From NCBI RefSeq assembly GCF_003627815.1, contig NZ_CP032698.1, positions 992,001-1,056,000 of the forward strand: DNA of 64,000 nt. The letters run 5' to 3'. Source of the DNA: Streptomyces hundungensis. GTDB lineage: Bacteria > Actinomycetota > Actinomycetes > Streptomycetales > Streptomycetaceae. Positions 17,247 to 26,459 of the stretch are shown here, piece after piece (the stretch's first letter is position 1; each line of letters opens with the position of its first letter). Made by a program: the position numbers and the translations under genes. The notes below the pieces were generated by a model. The model was not told where the DNA came from, did no database searches, and saw nothing but the letters and a program-made list of their open reading frames with translations.

Positions 17247-18665
17247 CTACAGAAGAGGGCAACTGTTCAGCAGAGTGGCCTGGTCGGCTGCGGCCGGCTT
17301 GGTGACGGTGTGGCTGGGCGGGGGCTGCTCGCCGTGTGCCAACCACCGCTCCATCGCCTCGAAGGCGGAATGGTGACAAGGGGTCAGGGGCCGTAGCCGG
17401 TCGGGGAAGACGTCGACCAGCGAGTCCACGTGGGTGCCGTCCTGGATCCGGTAGTAGCGGAACAGGCCGGCCCGGCCGGATTCCTGGACCATGCGCGCGT
17501 ACACATCGGAGTCCTGGGCGATGGGCAGCAGCACGTCGAGCGTGCCGTGCAGGGTGATCAGGGGCTTGCCGATCCGGCCGGTCAGCGCGATCTTCGCCAC
17601 GGCCGCGCGTACCGCGGCCGGGCGCGAGGCGTAGTCGTAGTCCGCGTCGCAGGCGGGCGTCCCGGAAGCGCAGAAGGGGGTGCCGGCCTCGGTCGCTCCG
17701 TCGAACCGCGGATCGAACTCCTCCCGGTAGATGCGCTGGGTGAGGTCCCAGTAGTACTGGTGGTGGAACGGCCACAGGAACTCCGATCCGGCCGGGAATC
17801 CGGCGGCGACGATCGCATCGTGGGCGCGGGCCGCATCCGTTCCGCCCGCCGCGTAGGCGGGATAGTCGCGCAGCGTCTGCGGCAGGAACGTGAACAGGTT
17901 CGGGCCGTCGGCCCGCCACAGGGTGCCTTCCCAGTCCACTCCCCCGTCGTACAGCTCGGGGTGGTTCTCCAGCTGCCAGCGCACCAGGTAACCGCCGTTG
18001 GACAGTCCGGTGGCCAGGGTGCGGACAGGGGGGCGGTGGTAGCGCTGGGCCACTACGGAGCGGGCCGCCCGGGTGAGCTGGGCGAGGCGCGCGTTCCACT
18101 CGGCCAGGGCGGCGCCGGGTGCCCGTCCGTCGCGGTAGAAGGCGGCGCCGGTGTTGCCCTTGTCGGTGGCGGCGAAGGCGTATCCGCGGGACAGGACCCA
18201 GTCGCCGATCGCCCGGTCGTTGGCGTACTGTCCCCGCACGCCCGAGCTGCCCGAGACGACGAGACCGCCGTTCCAGTGGTCGGGCAGCCGGATGACGTAC
18301 TGGGCGTCGTGGTTCCAGCCGTGATGGGTGTTGCTGGTGGACCTGTCGGGGAAGTACCCGTCGATCTGAACGCCCGGTACCCCGGCGGGAGTCGGTAGGT
18401 CCTTGGGGGTGAGCCCGGCCCAGTCGGCGGGATCGGTGTGCCCGGACGCCACCGTGCCCGCAGTGGTCAACTCCCCCAGGCAGGCGGTTTGTTGACGCTC
18501 GGCGCCCGGTACGCGCAGCGCCTGCATTCGGGCGCAGTGACCTGTCCCGGCGGGGTCGTGCGGGGTCTCGGCGGCCGCCACCGGAACGGCGAGAGCCACA
18601 AGCCCGCAGACCGCGACGGCGATCGCGGCCGGCCGGATCCTTGGGCGAGGTACGGATCGGGGCAT
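17247..18665 (-). CDS. Secreted tannase/feruloyl-esterase-like alpha/beta hydrolase
   Basis: A 472-residue preprotein with GGAGG eight bases before the ATG. A signal peptide (RIRPAAIAVAVCGLVALAVP, cut after AAA) is followed by an alpha/beta-hydrolase fold: oxyanion region GGLVVSGSSGVRGQYAND, nucleophile GLSNGGYLV, acid TLHGTLDVLLP and histidine IQDGTHVDSLVD. Several Cys pairs suggest extracellular disulfides. The layout resembles tannase/feruloyl esterases and 3-hydroxybutyrate-oligomer hydrolases; the latter is attractive because the next gene upstream on the same strand is a PHB depolymerase, and together they could degrade the polymer to monomers. Substrate is inferred only. Confidence 0.78.
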   Translation of the reverse strand: MPRSVPRPRIRPAAIAVAVCGLVALAVPVAAAETPHDPAGTGHCARMQALRVPGAERQQTACLGELTTAGTVASGHTDPADWAGLTPKDLPTPAGVPGVQIDGYFPDRSTSNTHHGWNHDAQYVIRLPDHWNGGLVVSGSSGVRGQYANDRAIGDWVLSRGYAFAATDKGNTGAAFYRDGRAPGAALAEWNARLAQLTRAARSVVAQRYHRPPVRTLATGLSNGGYLVRWQLENHPELYDGGVDWEGTLWRADGPNLFTFLPQTLRDYPAYAAGGTDAARAHDAIVAAGFPAGSEFLWPFHHQYYWDLTQRIYREEFDPRFDGATEAGTPFCASGTPACDADYDYASRPAAVRAAVAKIALTGRIGKPLITLHGTLDVLLPIAQDSDVYARMVQESGRAGLFRYYRIQDGTHVDSLVDVFPDRLRPLTPCHHSAFEAMERWLAHGEQPPPSHTVTKPAAADQATLLNSCPLL

Positions 18666-18840
18666 CGGGGGAGCCTCCAGGCGCTGGGGGGAAGGGTTGA
18701 TCCGGAGGTTAGGGCGCGAGCGGCGCGGGCCGACACGGTTGGGCACACCATGTTCGACGCCACGGGGGTAGGTGCCGCCACCATCCCGGGGGGGTCGTGG
18801 CGGCCCTGGCGCCCCGCGCGCCAAGAGGTGCCGTTCGACG

Positions 18841-20400
18841 TCACCGGGAGGGGCAGCCCGCGTCGGCGATGATGTAGGAGCCGGGGGACGTCTGCTCAAG
18901 GGTGTGTGTGACGGCCACGTTGTACAGGCCCATGTTCTGGTTCGAGCCGTCGGCGTAGGCATAGCCGCCGCTCTGATGGGCGCGCCCGGCAGCCACCTGG
19001 CGGTAGTTGTTGTCGGTGAAGCACGGGTGCGTGCCGCCGCCGGAGGTGGTCGCCGTCACGGCCGCGGAGGCCGGGCCCTGCACCCCGGCGGAGTCCACGG
19101 CGGCGACGGTGTACCGGTAGGAAGTGCCCGGAGCGAGCGCGCCTTCGGTGAAGGTTGTCGTGTTCGTGGTGCCTGCCCTGGCTCCGTCGCGCAGGACGAC
19201 ATAGGAACCGGCCCGGTCCATCGCGTCCCAGGACAGCGAGACGGAGGCATCGGTGACGGCGGTGACCTTCAAGCCGGTGGGGGCGGGCAGCCCGCCGGGG
19301 GTGCCGTCGGATCCGTCGAGGTCCCAGAACTTCGCGGTGTAGTAGGTCGAGCAAATGGTGTCGAGGTAGTAGGTCCCGGTCGTGCCGCACTGGTCGGCGG
19401 CCGAGCCGGGGTGAACGGCCAGACCGTGTTGCATACCGGCGATCGAGTAGAGCGCGACGGCGGCTCGGCCGGTGCTGTCGTTGTAGGTGATCCGTGTCGT
19501 CGAGCCCGGCAGGTTCTCGGTGGTGGACGGGGTCTGGCCGATGCCCCAGGCGTCGGTCCACTGGTCGCGCGACTCGGTGCCGTTGGCCGGGACCACGGTG
19601 GTGTCCGCGCCGCCCTGCCAGATCGCGACCCGCGGCCACGGCCCCGCATAGCCGGGGTCGGAGCCCCGGACCTTGTCGCCCCACTGCTTCGGCGTGAGGT
19701 TCTGCTTCTGGTACTGGCAGGCGCCGGCGCCGGACGACGTGGTGGCGCACTGCGCGGGCAGGCCGGAGTCGATGGAGCCGCCCGCGAAGACGTCCGGGTA
19801 GTCGGCGAGCAGGTCGGCGGCCATGCCGCCACCCGCGGAAAGGCCCGTGACGAAGACGCGCCCCGGGTCCGACCGGTACTGGGCCAGGGCGTGGTCGACC
19901 ATCTGCTTGACGGAGGCGGCCTCGCCCCTGTCCCGCGTGCTCTTGGTCGCGTCGAACCAACTGAAGCACGAGAGGCTGTTGTTGGCGCTGTTGGTCTCCG
20001 GGTACACCACCGCGAAGCCCCATTGGTCCGCGAACTTCTGCCATCCCGCGTGGCTGTGGTAGTCGGCCGCCGACTGCGTGCAGCCGTGCAGGGCTATGAC
20101 CAGAGGCGCGTTGGCCGGGAGGTTCGCCGGAGCGTATGCGTACATGGCGAGGTTGCCCGGATTGGAGCCGAAGTTCGTCACTCGGGTCAATTCGCTTGCG
20201 GCAGAGGCCTGTTGTGGCGAGGCCGCCGGCCCCAGCAGGGCGAGCAACGCGACCGCGAGTGGCGCGGACGCGCGGCGCAACCACGCCCTGCGCCTTTGAC
20301 GGCCGGTGCCGGTGTGGGTGCCGGTGCCCGGGCCGGGGCCGGTATGGGTGCCCGGGCCGGGGCCGGTATGGGTGCCCGGGCCGGTGGCGTGAACTGTCAT
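18841..20400 (-). CDS. Extracellular PHB-depolymerase-family esterase with FN3 domain
   Basis: A 519-residue preprotein; AGGAGAACCC directly precedes the ATG. It starts with an odd Gly/Pro/Thr/His repeat (about residues 6-33, from repeated DNA), then RQRRRAWLRRASAPLAVALL, a signal peptide. The catalytic domain has the oxyanion ALHGCTQSAADY, lipase box GLSAGGGMA, an Asp in IWQGGADTTV and a His in AGMQHGLAVHPG. A fibronectin type III domain (APTGLKVTAVTDASVSLSW) follows near 360, then a C-terminal Cys-flanked module starting CFTDNNYRQVAAGRAH that probably binds substrate. Secreted polyhydroxyalkanoate or ester hydrolysis is expected. It lies upstream of the tannase-like esterase on the same strand. 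Confidence 0.87.
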   Translation of the reverse strand: MTVHATGPGTHTGPGPGTHTGPGPGTGTHTGTGRQRRRAWLRRASAPLAVALLALLGPAASPQQASAASELTRVTNFGSNPGNLAMYAYAPANLPANAPLVIALHGCTQSAADYHSHAGWQKFADQWGFAVVYPETNSANNSLSCFSWFDATKSTRDRGEAASVKQMVDHALAQYRSDPGRVFVTGLSAGGGMAADLLADYPDVFAGGSIDSGLPAQCATTSSGAGACQYQKQNLTPKQWGDKVRGSDPGYAGPWPRVAIWQGGADTTVVPANGTESRDQWTDAWGIGQTPSTTENLPGSTTRITYNDSTGRAAVALYSIAGMQHGLAVHPGSAADQCGTTGTYYLDTICSTYYTAKFWDLDGSDGTPGGLPAPTGLKVTAVTDASVSLSWDAMDRAGSYVVLRDGARAGTTNTTTFTEGALAPGTSYRYTVAAVDSAGVQGPASAAVTATTSGGGTHPCFTDNNYRQVAAGRAHQSGGYAYADGSNQNMGLYNVAVTHTLEQTSPGSYIIADAGCPSR

Positions 20401-20806
20401 GGGTTCTCCTGGGGGGGTGAAGTGCTGTACGGCGGGGCTGAGTTGACGGATGCCCGGCGGATACCGGGATGAGCTGGTGGATTCGGATCACAGTAGGGAG
20501 GGCCGTCGGGCCGGACCATGTGCCGGTCTCACCGGCCTCGTCCGGGATCTATGGCGCGCACCTATGTGGCGGGTCCCCCGGGGACGCAGTACGTACGGAC
20601 GGCGGCGGGGCCGGGGTCGGGACCTGGGTCAGGGCCCGTGACTTCCCGCGCTCCCCCGGGGGCTCGTGTGCTGCGCTGGGCGGGTCACTTCGCAGGTCGG
20701 GGCGTTTCGGCGCCGGGGTGACAGGTGATGCATGGCGTACCGGCGGGTGGTACGGGGCGGCCGGAACAGCCGCCGCTCCCGCCGCGTCGTCATTCGGAGG
20801 CCCTTC
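20401..20806. other. Divergent intergenic region, no gene
   Basis: This 406-bp stretch separates the PHB depolymerase and the serine hydrolase, which are transcribed away from each other. It should hold both promoters. Open frames here have no ribosome site and atypical codon use. I see no perfect operator; GGAGG at its right end belongs to the serine hydrolase GTG. Confidence 0.4.
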
Positions 20807-22021
20807 GTGTCACTGCGCTGCCGTCGTTCGCCGCTCTCCCGCCACGGCGGGCGCGGGGTTGTCGTCCTGCTCGCCGCCTCGCTCGCGCTGACCGGCCAGG
20901 CCGGGGCGGCGCCCCATGAGCCCGGGGTTCCGACCGGCCGGGCCGGAGCACACCCCCACGGCAACGGGGACGATGCCCTCCAGGGCGAGCTGCGGGAACT
21001 GGTCCACCGCCCGGACGGGCCGCCCGGCGCCATCGCGGTGCTCCGGGAGGGCGGACGCGTACGGGTGGTCCGGGCCGGAGTGGCCGACACCGACACCGGC
21101 CGTCCGCCCCGCGCCACCGACCACATGCGGCTGGCCAGCGCCGCGAAGGCGTTCAGCGGCGCGGTCGCGCTCCGTCTGGTCGACCGCGGGCGGCTCCGCC
21201 TGAACGACACCATCGCCCACCGACTGCCCTCCCTGCCTGCCTCCTGGGGCGAGGTGACGCTGCGTCAACTGCTCAACCACACCAGTGGGTTGCCCGATTA
21301 CAGCCAGGCACCGGAGTTCGCCGATCTGCTCCGGGCCGATCCGCACCATGTGTTCGACCCCCGGCACCTGCTCGACTTCGTCGCCGACCAGGACCTGGAG
21401 TTCGCCCCCGGGTCCCGCTACCAGTACTCCAACTCCGACAACATCGCCATCGCCCTCCTGGCCGAGGCGGCGACCGGGCGCAGCTACGAAGAGCTGCTGG
21501 CTTCGGAGGTCTTCAAGCCGCTCGGCCTCACCGGCACCAGCCTCCCGTCCGGCTACCGCTTGCCCGAGCCCTATCTGCACGGCTATGGCGTCGAGCCGGG
21601 GGAACGGCCCGAGGACGTCTCCACCCTGTTCGGCGCGTCCGGTTCCTGGGCATCGGGCGGCCTGGTCTCCACCCCGGCGGACTTCAACACCTTCATGGCC
21701 GGCTACGCGGGTGGCAGGCTGATCAGCGACGCGACCCGCAGGCAGCAGCGGACCTTCGTGAAAGGCGCGTCGGAGCCGGCGGGCCCCGGCGCCAACCGGG
21801 CGGGGCTGGCGATCTTCGAGTACACCACCCGGTGCGGTGTCGTGTACGGGCACACCGGCAACACGGCGGGCTACACCCAACTCGGCGTGGGCACCCCGGA
21901 CGGCCGCCGCAGCCTCACCCTCTCCATCACCACCCAGGTGAGCCAGAGGACCAACCCCGACCTGCTCGCGCATCTGCGCGCCGTCGAGGAGGACTTCGTC
22001 TGCGCGCTGCTGTCCCGTTAG
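20807..22021 (+). CDS. Secreted serine hydrolase, beta-lactamase / D-Ala carboxypeptidase family
   Basis: A 404-residue preprotein. GGAGG six bases before the GTG sets the start; a longer frame from 20732 would put 25 Arg-rich residues before the signal peptide. The signal peptide core is GVVVLLAASLALTGQAGAA. Class C-type active-site motifs are present: SAAK (catalytic Ser, Lys), YSN in RYQYSNSDN, and HTG in VYGHTGNTAGY. The fold suits a D-alanyl-D-alanine carboxypeptidase, esterase or class C beta-lactamase-like enzyme acting on the cell wall outside the membrane. It is followed by the 42-bp repeat array. Confidence 0.9.
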   Translation: MSLRCRRSPLSRHGGRGVVVLLAASLALTGQAGAAPHEPGVPTGRAGAHPHGNGDDALQGELRELVHRPDGPPGAIAVLREGGRVRVVRAGVADTDTGRPPRATDHMRLASAAKAFSGAVALRLVDRGRLRLNDTIAHRLPSLPASWGEVTLRQLLNHTSGLPDYSQAPEFADLLRADPHHVFDPRHLLDFVADQDLEFAPGSRYQYSNSDNIAIALLAEAATGRSYEELLASEVFKPLGLTGTSLPSGYRLPEPYLHGYGVEPGERPEDVSTLFGASGSWASGGLVSTPADFNTFMAGYAGGRLISDATRRQQRTFVKGASEPAGPGANRAGLAIFEYTTRCGVVYGHTGNTAGYTQLGVGTPDGRRSLTLSITTQVSQRTNPDLLAHLRAVEEDFVCALLSR

Positions 22022-22072
22022 CCCGGCGGGCCGAGGGCTCGGCGCGCGTAGGGAGCGGGGCCCAGCCATGGG

Positions 22073-22540
22073 ACCGGGCGGCGTCGCGGGGTCGGTACGC
22101 CGCCGGTCGGTTCCACGGGCGGGGCCCCGCCGCTCGGCGCGCCCCCGGTCGGTTCCATGGGCGGGCCCCCGCCCCGCTCGGCACGCCACCAGGCGGTTCC
22201 ACGAGTGGGACCCCGCCCCCTCGATAGGCCGCCGACCCGTTCCATGAGTTGGGCCCGCCTCCTCGGCACGCCACCCGCCGGTTCCATGAGTTGGGCCCGC
22301 CTCCTCGGCACGCCACCCGCCGGTTCCATGAGTTGGGCCCGCCTCCTCGGCACGCCACCCGCCGGTTCCATGAGTTGGGCCCGCCTCCTCGGCACGCCAC
22401 CCGCCGGTTCCATGAGTTGGGCCCGCCTCCTCGGCACGCCACCCGCCGGTTCCATGAGTTGGGCCCGCCTCCTCGGCACGCCACCGGCCGGTCCCATGGA
22501 CGGGGCCCCGCTCGGCACGCCGCTGCCCCGCGACGCCGTG
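22073..22540. repeat. 42-bp tandem repeat array (minisatellite)
   Basis: Six essentially identical 42-bp units begin with TCCATGAGTTGGGCCC at 22241, 22283, 22325, 22367, 22409 and 22451. They are flanked by about three degenerate units on the left (from about 22115) and one or two on the right (from 22493). The unit length is a multiple of three, so several frames stay open on both strands and mimic long proteins. The array sits just after the serine hydrolase stop and 190 bp before the permease gene. It looks like slippage- or recombination-driven expansion of intergenic sequence; a regulatory or terminator role is possible. Confidence 0.9.
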
Positions 22541-22640
22541 CCGGGGGCCCCCGCGAGGGCAGGCTGCCGAGCGCACCCCTCCCGTGTCGCCGAGCCCCGC
22601 CCCACCCCTTGACTCCCCCTCTTCACCCTCCCCATACTGA

Positions 22641-22660
22641 CGGCCAAATCGATTTGGCCG
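22641..22660. promoter_or_regulatory. Perfect 20-bp palindrome, likely LacI-family operator
   Basis: CGGCCAAATCGATTTGGCCG is a perfect palindrome with a central CpG, the symmetry expected of LacI-family operators. It lies 73 bp upstream of the permease start, in AT-richer DNA likely to be the promoter of the permease-amidohydrolase-exporter operon. The LacI regulator encoded at the far end of that operon is the obvious candidate ligand-responsive binder. Confidence 0.65.
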
Positions 22661-22732
22661 ATCGTGTGTGGCTCCCGTCCGGGCCGGTCCACGGCTGAAT
22701 TTCGCGCTCGCGACCCCGAATGGAGCTCGCAC

Positions 22733-24223
22733 GTGTCCCGTCGCCGCCGCTCCCTGCCCGCCGCCCCCGACCCAGCCACCGCCCCGGACCACTCCCCCGC
22801 CTCTCCGCCCCGTACGGAAGCCGGAACCACCGACCCCACGCCCCCGCCCGCACCCCCCTCGGCGGCCGGGAACGCCGGCGTCCACCCGGTGGACGAGCGC
22901 CGTCCGCTGGGGCGGATCCTGCTCTTCGGGGTGCAGCACGTGCTCGTCATGGCGGCCACCCCCATCTCCGCCATCTTCCTGATGAGCGCCACCTTGCGGC
23001 TCAACGCGGGGCTGACCGTCGATCTGCTCTCCGCCGCCTTCGTACTGTCCGGCGTGGGATCGCTGATCCAGTCCCTGGGGCTCTGGAAGTTCGGGCCCCG
23101 GCTGCCGTTCGTCATGCTGCCGGGCGGCGCGCCCCTGATCCTCTTCCTGGCCATCGCCGACGAGCACGGGTTGCGGGTCGCGACGGGCGCGGTCGTCCTG
23201 ACGGCCGTCTTCACCTTCGCCGTACTGCCCCTGTTCGCACGGCTGTTGACGTACTTCCCGCCCCTCGTCATCGGCACGATGATCGTGATCGTCGGCATCA
23301 ACCTGGTCAAGGTCGGGGCGCTGCTGGTCACCGGGCGCCCCGGCGAGCACGACTTCGCCGCGCCCGGCCATCTCGCGCTGGGCCTGGCGACCATCGGCTT
23401 CACGGTCGTCGGCCATCTGCTCCTGCGCGGCGTACTGCGTCAACTCTCGGTCATGCTCGGCCTCGTGGCCGGTACGGTCCTCGCGCTGGCCCTCGGGGAC
23501 GTGAGCCTCGGCCACCTGGGCCAGGGCGGCTGGGTCGACGTGCCGCGGCTGATGCCGTTCGGCTCGCCGCGGTTCGACGTGCTGGCCGCCCTGCCGCTCA
23601 TGCTCTACAGCCTGGCGTCCATGGCGGAGGCGACCGGTCAGACCGTCATCAACGCCGAGGCGGTGGGCAAGGAGATCGACCAACGGGTCGCCGTGCCCAA
23701 AACGATCCGCGGCGACGCCCTGGTCTCGGCCTTCGGCGGCCTGTTCGGGCTGCCGTTGATGGTGACGAGCGGCGAGAACATCGGCATCGTCCGCGTCACC
23801 GGTGTACGCAGCCGCTTCGTCACGGCGGCCGCGGGGGTCTTCCTCATCGCCATCGGGTTCCTGGCACCGGTGACCCGGGCCATCAGCGTCGTCCCGGCGC
23901 CGGTCGTCGGGGGCACCGCCATGGTCGTCTTCGCGGTGATCACCGTGCTCGGTGTGCAGATGCTCGCCCGCTGCGACCTGGACCGACACACCAACACGTT
24001 CATCTGTGCCGTCGCCCTCGCGCTCGGCCTGCTGCCGATCCTCGTCCCCGACGTCTACCAGGGGTTCCCCGCCTCCGTCCGCATCCTGCTCGAAAGCGGC
24101 GTCGCGGTCGGCGCGTTCGTGGCGGCCGTCCTCAACGTCCTCTTCCATCACGTCGGGCCGGCCCTGGCCGCCCGGCTGTCCGTACGCCCCGGCCCCGATC
24201 TGCGCACCGAAGGCAACCGATGA
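22733..24223 (+). CDS. NCS2-family nucleobase:cation symporter (purine/xanthine permease)
   Basis: A 496-residue protein; GTG start with GGAG seven bases upstream. After a Pro/Ser-rich cytoplasmic N-terminus of about 55 residues come 12-14 membrane helices. Diagnostic features are LLFGVQHVLVMAA at the first helix, the FVMLPGGAPLILFLAIADEH segment, and the NCS2 signature around SGENIGIVRVTGVRSR. It should import a purine-like base with H+ or Na+. Its stop overlaps the amidohydrolase ATG by four bases (ATGA), implying translational coupling; the substrate is probably what that enzyme deaminates. Confidence 0.9.
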   Translation: MSRRRRSLPAAPDPATAPDHSPASPPRTEAGTTDPTPPPAPPSAAGNAGVHPVDERRPLGRILLFGVQHVLVMAATPISAIFLMSATLRLNAGLTVDLLSAAFVLSGVGSLIQSLGLWKFGPRLPFVMLPGGAPLILFLAIADEHGLRVATGAVVLTAVFTFAVLPLFARLLTYFPPLVIGTMIVIVGINLVKVGALLVTGRPGEHDFAAPGHLALGLATIGFTVVGHLLLRGVLRQLSVMLGLVAGTVLALALGDVSLGHLGQGGWVDVPRLMPFGSPRFDVLAALPLMLYSLASMAEATGQTVINAEAVGKEIDQRVAVPKTIRGDALVSAFGGLFGLPLMVTSGENIGIVRVTGVRSRFVTAAAGVFLIAIGFLAPVTRAISVVPAPVVGGTAMVVFAVITVLGVQMLARCDLDRHTNTFICAVALALGLLPILVPDVYQGFPASVRILLESGVAVGAFVAAVLNVLFHHVGPALAARLSVRPGPDLRTEGNR

Positions 24224-25692
24224 ACCAGCACATCCGGGAGCGGCTGCGCACGCGCGGTCCGCTGCTCCTCGTCCCCGACGCGGTCCTGCTGCCGGAAGGA
24301 GTCATGGAGCTGTACGCGGTGGTCGTCTCCGCGGGCTCGTTCGAGGCGGTCGGGCCGACCGAGGAAGTGGAGCGTACCCATCCGCACCTCCAGGCCCTGC
24401 GGCTGCCCGGTCAGCTGCTCATGCCGGGCTTCGTCGACAGCCACCACCACCTGACCCAGAGCTTCGGCGCGGCCCTCGCCTTTGGCGAGCCCTCGGAGAT
24501 ATTCCGCCGGGTGTGGGTGCCGCTCGAAGGCGCCCTCGACGAGGAATCGGCCTATGTGGCGGCGAAACTCGCCGCGTTGGAGTCCCTGCGCGGCGGATTC
24601 ACCACCGTCACCGATGCCGGGACGCGGGCCGCCGTGGACACCGATGTGGTCGCCTGCGCCGCACGGGACGCCGGCATCCGTTGTGTTCTCGGGCTGATCT
24701 GCGACGACACCGGCACCGGCGCGGACACCGATTCCGCGGTGGTGATGCGGCGGGCGGAGCGGCATCTGGCCGCGTACACCGACGATCCGCTGATCCATCC
24801 CTCCCTCGCGATCTCCATCCCCGACGCCGCCACCCCCGCCACCCTGCATGCCACGCACCGCCTCGCCGCGGAAGCCAAGGTGGTGGTCCAGATGCATGTC
24901 AACGAGCATCTGGCGGCGGTCGAACGCTCCCTGCTGCGCCATGGACTCAGGCCGCTGGAGAACCTGGCCGGCGTCGGCGCGCTCGGCCCCCACCTGCTCG
25001 CCGCCCACACCACCCTCCTGACGCCCCGCGAGGTGTCCCTGCTCGCCGACACGGGAACTGCCGTCAGTTACAACCCCGTTGCGAGCGCCTGGAAGGGCAA
25101 CGCGGTGGCACCCGCGACCACGTTCACCGAGCGCGGCGTCCGGTTCGGCATCGGCAGCGACGGAACCCGCGGCGACGGGTTCCGGCTCGTCGAGGCGGCC
25201 GAGTTCGCTCAGCGACTGGCGTACGGGCTGACCACCGGCGACTCGTCCTGCGGGGCGGGCTGGACCTGGCTGGAGCACGCCACCGCCGGGGGCGCGGACG
25301 CGGTCGGCCTCGGCGGGCACACCGGCAGCATCGCGGCCGGAATGGCGGCCGACTTCCTCCTGGTCGACATAGCGACGCCCGAGCTGGCGTTGTCCTGGGA
25401 CCTGCCCTGGGAGTTGGTGCGGCGCGGCAACCGGGACCAGATCAATGCCGTGTTCGTGGCGGGCCGCCTGCGGATGTGGCACGGCCGGCCCACCGACTGG
25501 GACGGGCCCGCGCTGGTGCGCCGCGCCACGGCCCTGGCCCGGACCGCCGTGTCACGGGCGCCCGTCTCCCGCGCACACCCGACCTCAACGACCGCGCGGA
25601 ACAAGGCCGTTCGGGAGTCCGCCGCAGGGACGGTCGCGGAGAAGTGGGTCGCACGAACCTCCACGGCACGGAACGGGAGCACAGCACAGTGA
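24220..25692 (+). CDS. Amidohydrolase, 8-oxoguanine / triazine deaminase-like
   Basis: A 490-residue protein of the metal-dependent amidohydrolase superfamily. Metal and catalytic motifs in order: GFVDSHHHLTQ (His-x-His, about residue 72), QMHVNEHLA (His and Glu), LLAAHTTLL, and IGSDGTRGD (Asp), a GSDG in place of the common GTDG. The HHHL-type first motif is the form seen in 8-oxoguanine deaminase and triazine hydrolases rather than adenosine deaminases. The C-terminal 60 residues are Ala/Arg/Thr-rich and outside the barrel. With a purine permease in front and an exporter behind, deamination of an imported purine is the likely job. Its stop overlaps the exporter GTG. Confidence 0.87.
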   Translation: MNQHIRERLRTRGPLLLVPDAVLLPEGVMELYAVVVSAGSFEAVGPTEEVERTHPHLQALRLPGQLLMPGFVDSHHHLTQSFGAALAFGEPSEIFRRVWVPLEGALDEESAYVAAKLAALESLRGGFTTVTDAGTRAAVDTDVVACAARDAGIRCVLGLICDDTGTGADTDSAVVMRRAERHLAAYTDDPLIHPSLAISIPDAATPATLHATHRLAAEAKVVVQMHVNEHLAAVERSLLRHGLRPLENLAGVGALGPHLLAAHTTLLTPREVSLLADTGTAVSYNPVASAWKGNAVAPATTFTERGVRFGIGSDGTRGDGFRLVEAAEFAQRLAYGLTTGDSSCGAGWTWLEHATAGGADAVGLGGHTGSIAAGMAADFLLVDIATPELALSWDLPWELVRRGNRDQINAVFVAGRLRMWHGRPTDWDGPALVRRATALARTAVSRAPVSRAHPTSTTARNKAVRESAAGTVAEKWVARTSTARNGSTAQ

Positions 25693-26399
25693 GCCTTCAG
25701 ACCCTGGTGATCCTCGCCGTCACGGTCGGGATCGCCGCGTTCGTCCAGGGCGGCAGCGGGCTCGGGTTCGCGCTGGTCGTGGCCCCGGTGGCCGGGATCC
25801 TCGATCCGTCGCTGCTGCCCGTGTTCGTCCTCGCGTCGATGATTCCGCTGAACCTGTACGTCGCCTGGCGTGAACGCGGTTCGCTGGATCTGCGCGGGGC
25901 CCGCTGGATCACCGTGGCCCGACTGGTCGCGACGCCGGGCGGGCTCGTGTTGCTCCGGCTCATCCCGGACCGTGACATCGGGCTGTTCGTGGGCGGCGCC
26001 ACGGTGCTTGCGGCGCTCGTCAGCCTGGCCGCGCCCGCCTTCGCCCCCGGCCGCGTCGCGTATGTCGGCGCGGGACTGGTGACCGGCCTCACCGAGACCG
26101 CGACCGGAGTCGGCGGTCCCCCGCTCGCGCTGGTCTACCAGCACCGGCCGCCCGCCGAGCTCCGCTCCACCGTCGCCGCCTGCTTCCTGGTGGGTGAAGT
26201 GGCGTCGCTGGCGCTCCTGTTCGGCACCGGACAGGGGCGTGCGGCGGATCTGGGTTGGGCGGTCGCCCTGCTCCCGGCGATCGCCGCGGGGGCGTGGCTG
26301 AGCCGGGTGGTGCATCAGCGCATCGATGCCCGCAGGATGCGGCTGTTCGTGCTGGTCTTCGCGCTGGTCTCCGGGACCGTCCTCATCGCGAGCCCCTGA
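25689..26399 (+). CDS. TSUP (TauE/SafE)-family exporter
   Basis: A 236-residue membrane protein with seven or eight helices; GTG overlaps the amidohydrolase stop (GTGA). The family motifs are AAFVQGGSGLGFALVVAPV near the N-terminus and VTGLTETATGVGGPPLALVY in the middle, the two inverted halves of TSUP carriers. Members export organosulfonates or small organic anions. In this operon it may export a product of purine deamination. The gene ends 17 bp from the convergent LacI gene, inside a duplicated segment. Confidence 0.85.
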   Translation: MSLQTLVILAVTVGIAAFVQGGSGLGFALVVAPVAGILDPSLLPVFVLASMIPLNLYVAWRERGSLDLRGARWITVARLVATPGGLVLLRLIPDRDIGLFVGGATVLAALVSLAAPAFAPGRVAYVGAGLVTGLTETATGVGGPPLALVYQHRPPAELRSTVAACFLVGEVASLALLFGTGQGRAADLGWAVALLPAIAAGAWLSRVVHQRIDARRMRLFVLVFALVSGTVLIASP

Positions 26400-26459
26400 G
26401 TGAGGAGGCGCGCGATCAGCGTGGTCCCCTGAGTGAGGAGGCGCGCGCGATCAGCGTGG
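26393..26459. repeat. Direct duplication spanning two convergent gene ends
   Basis: A 32-bp segment (26393-26424) is repeated at 26426-26459, identical except for an additional CG dinucleotide. The first copy contains the exporter stop and the LacI stop; the second encodes the last residues of LacI. A recent local duplication probably altered the LacI C-terminus. Confidence 0.7.

Noticed and set aside
22073..22540. The array as a CRISPR
   Set aside because: The whole 42-bp unit is conserved with no variable spacers, and there are no cas genes.
22157..22612. The 42-bp array read as a repeat protein
   Set aside because: Frames are open on both strands simply because the unit is a multiple of three. 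There is no ribosome site, and the flanking units decay without regard to a frame.
20810..24151. A very long open frame on the minus strand across the repeat array and the permease
   Set aside because: It is antisense to two clear genes, has Asp/Arg/Gln-rich low-complexity translation typical of shadow frames in high-GC DNA, and no ribosome site.
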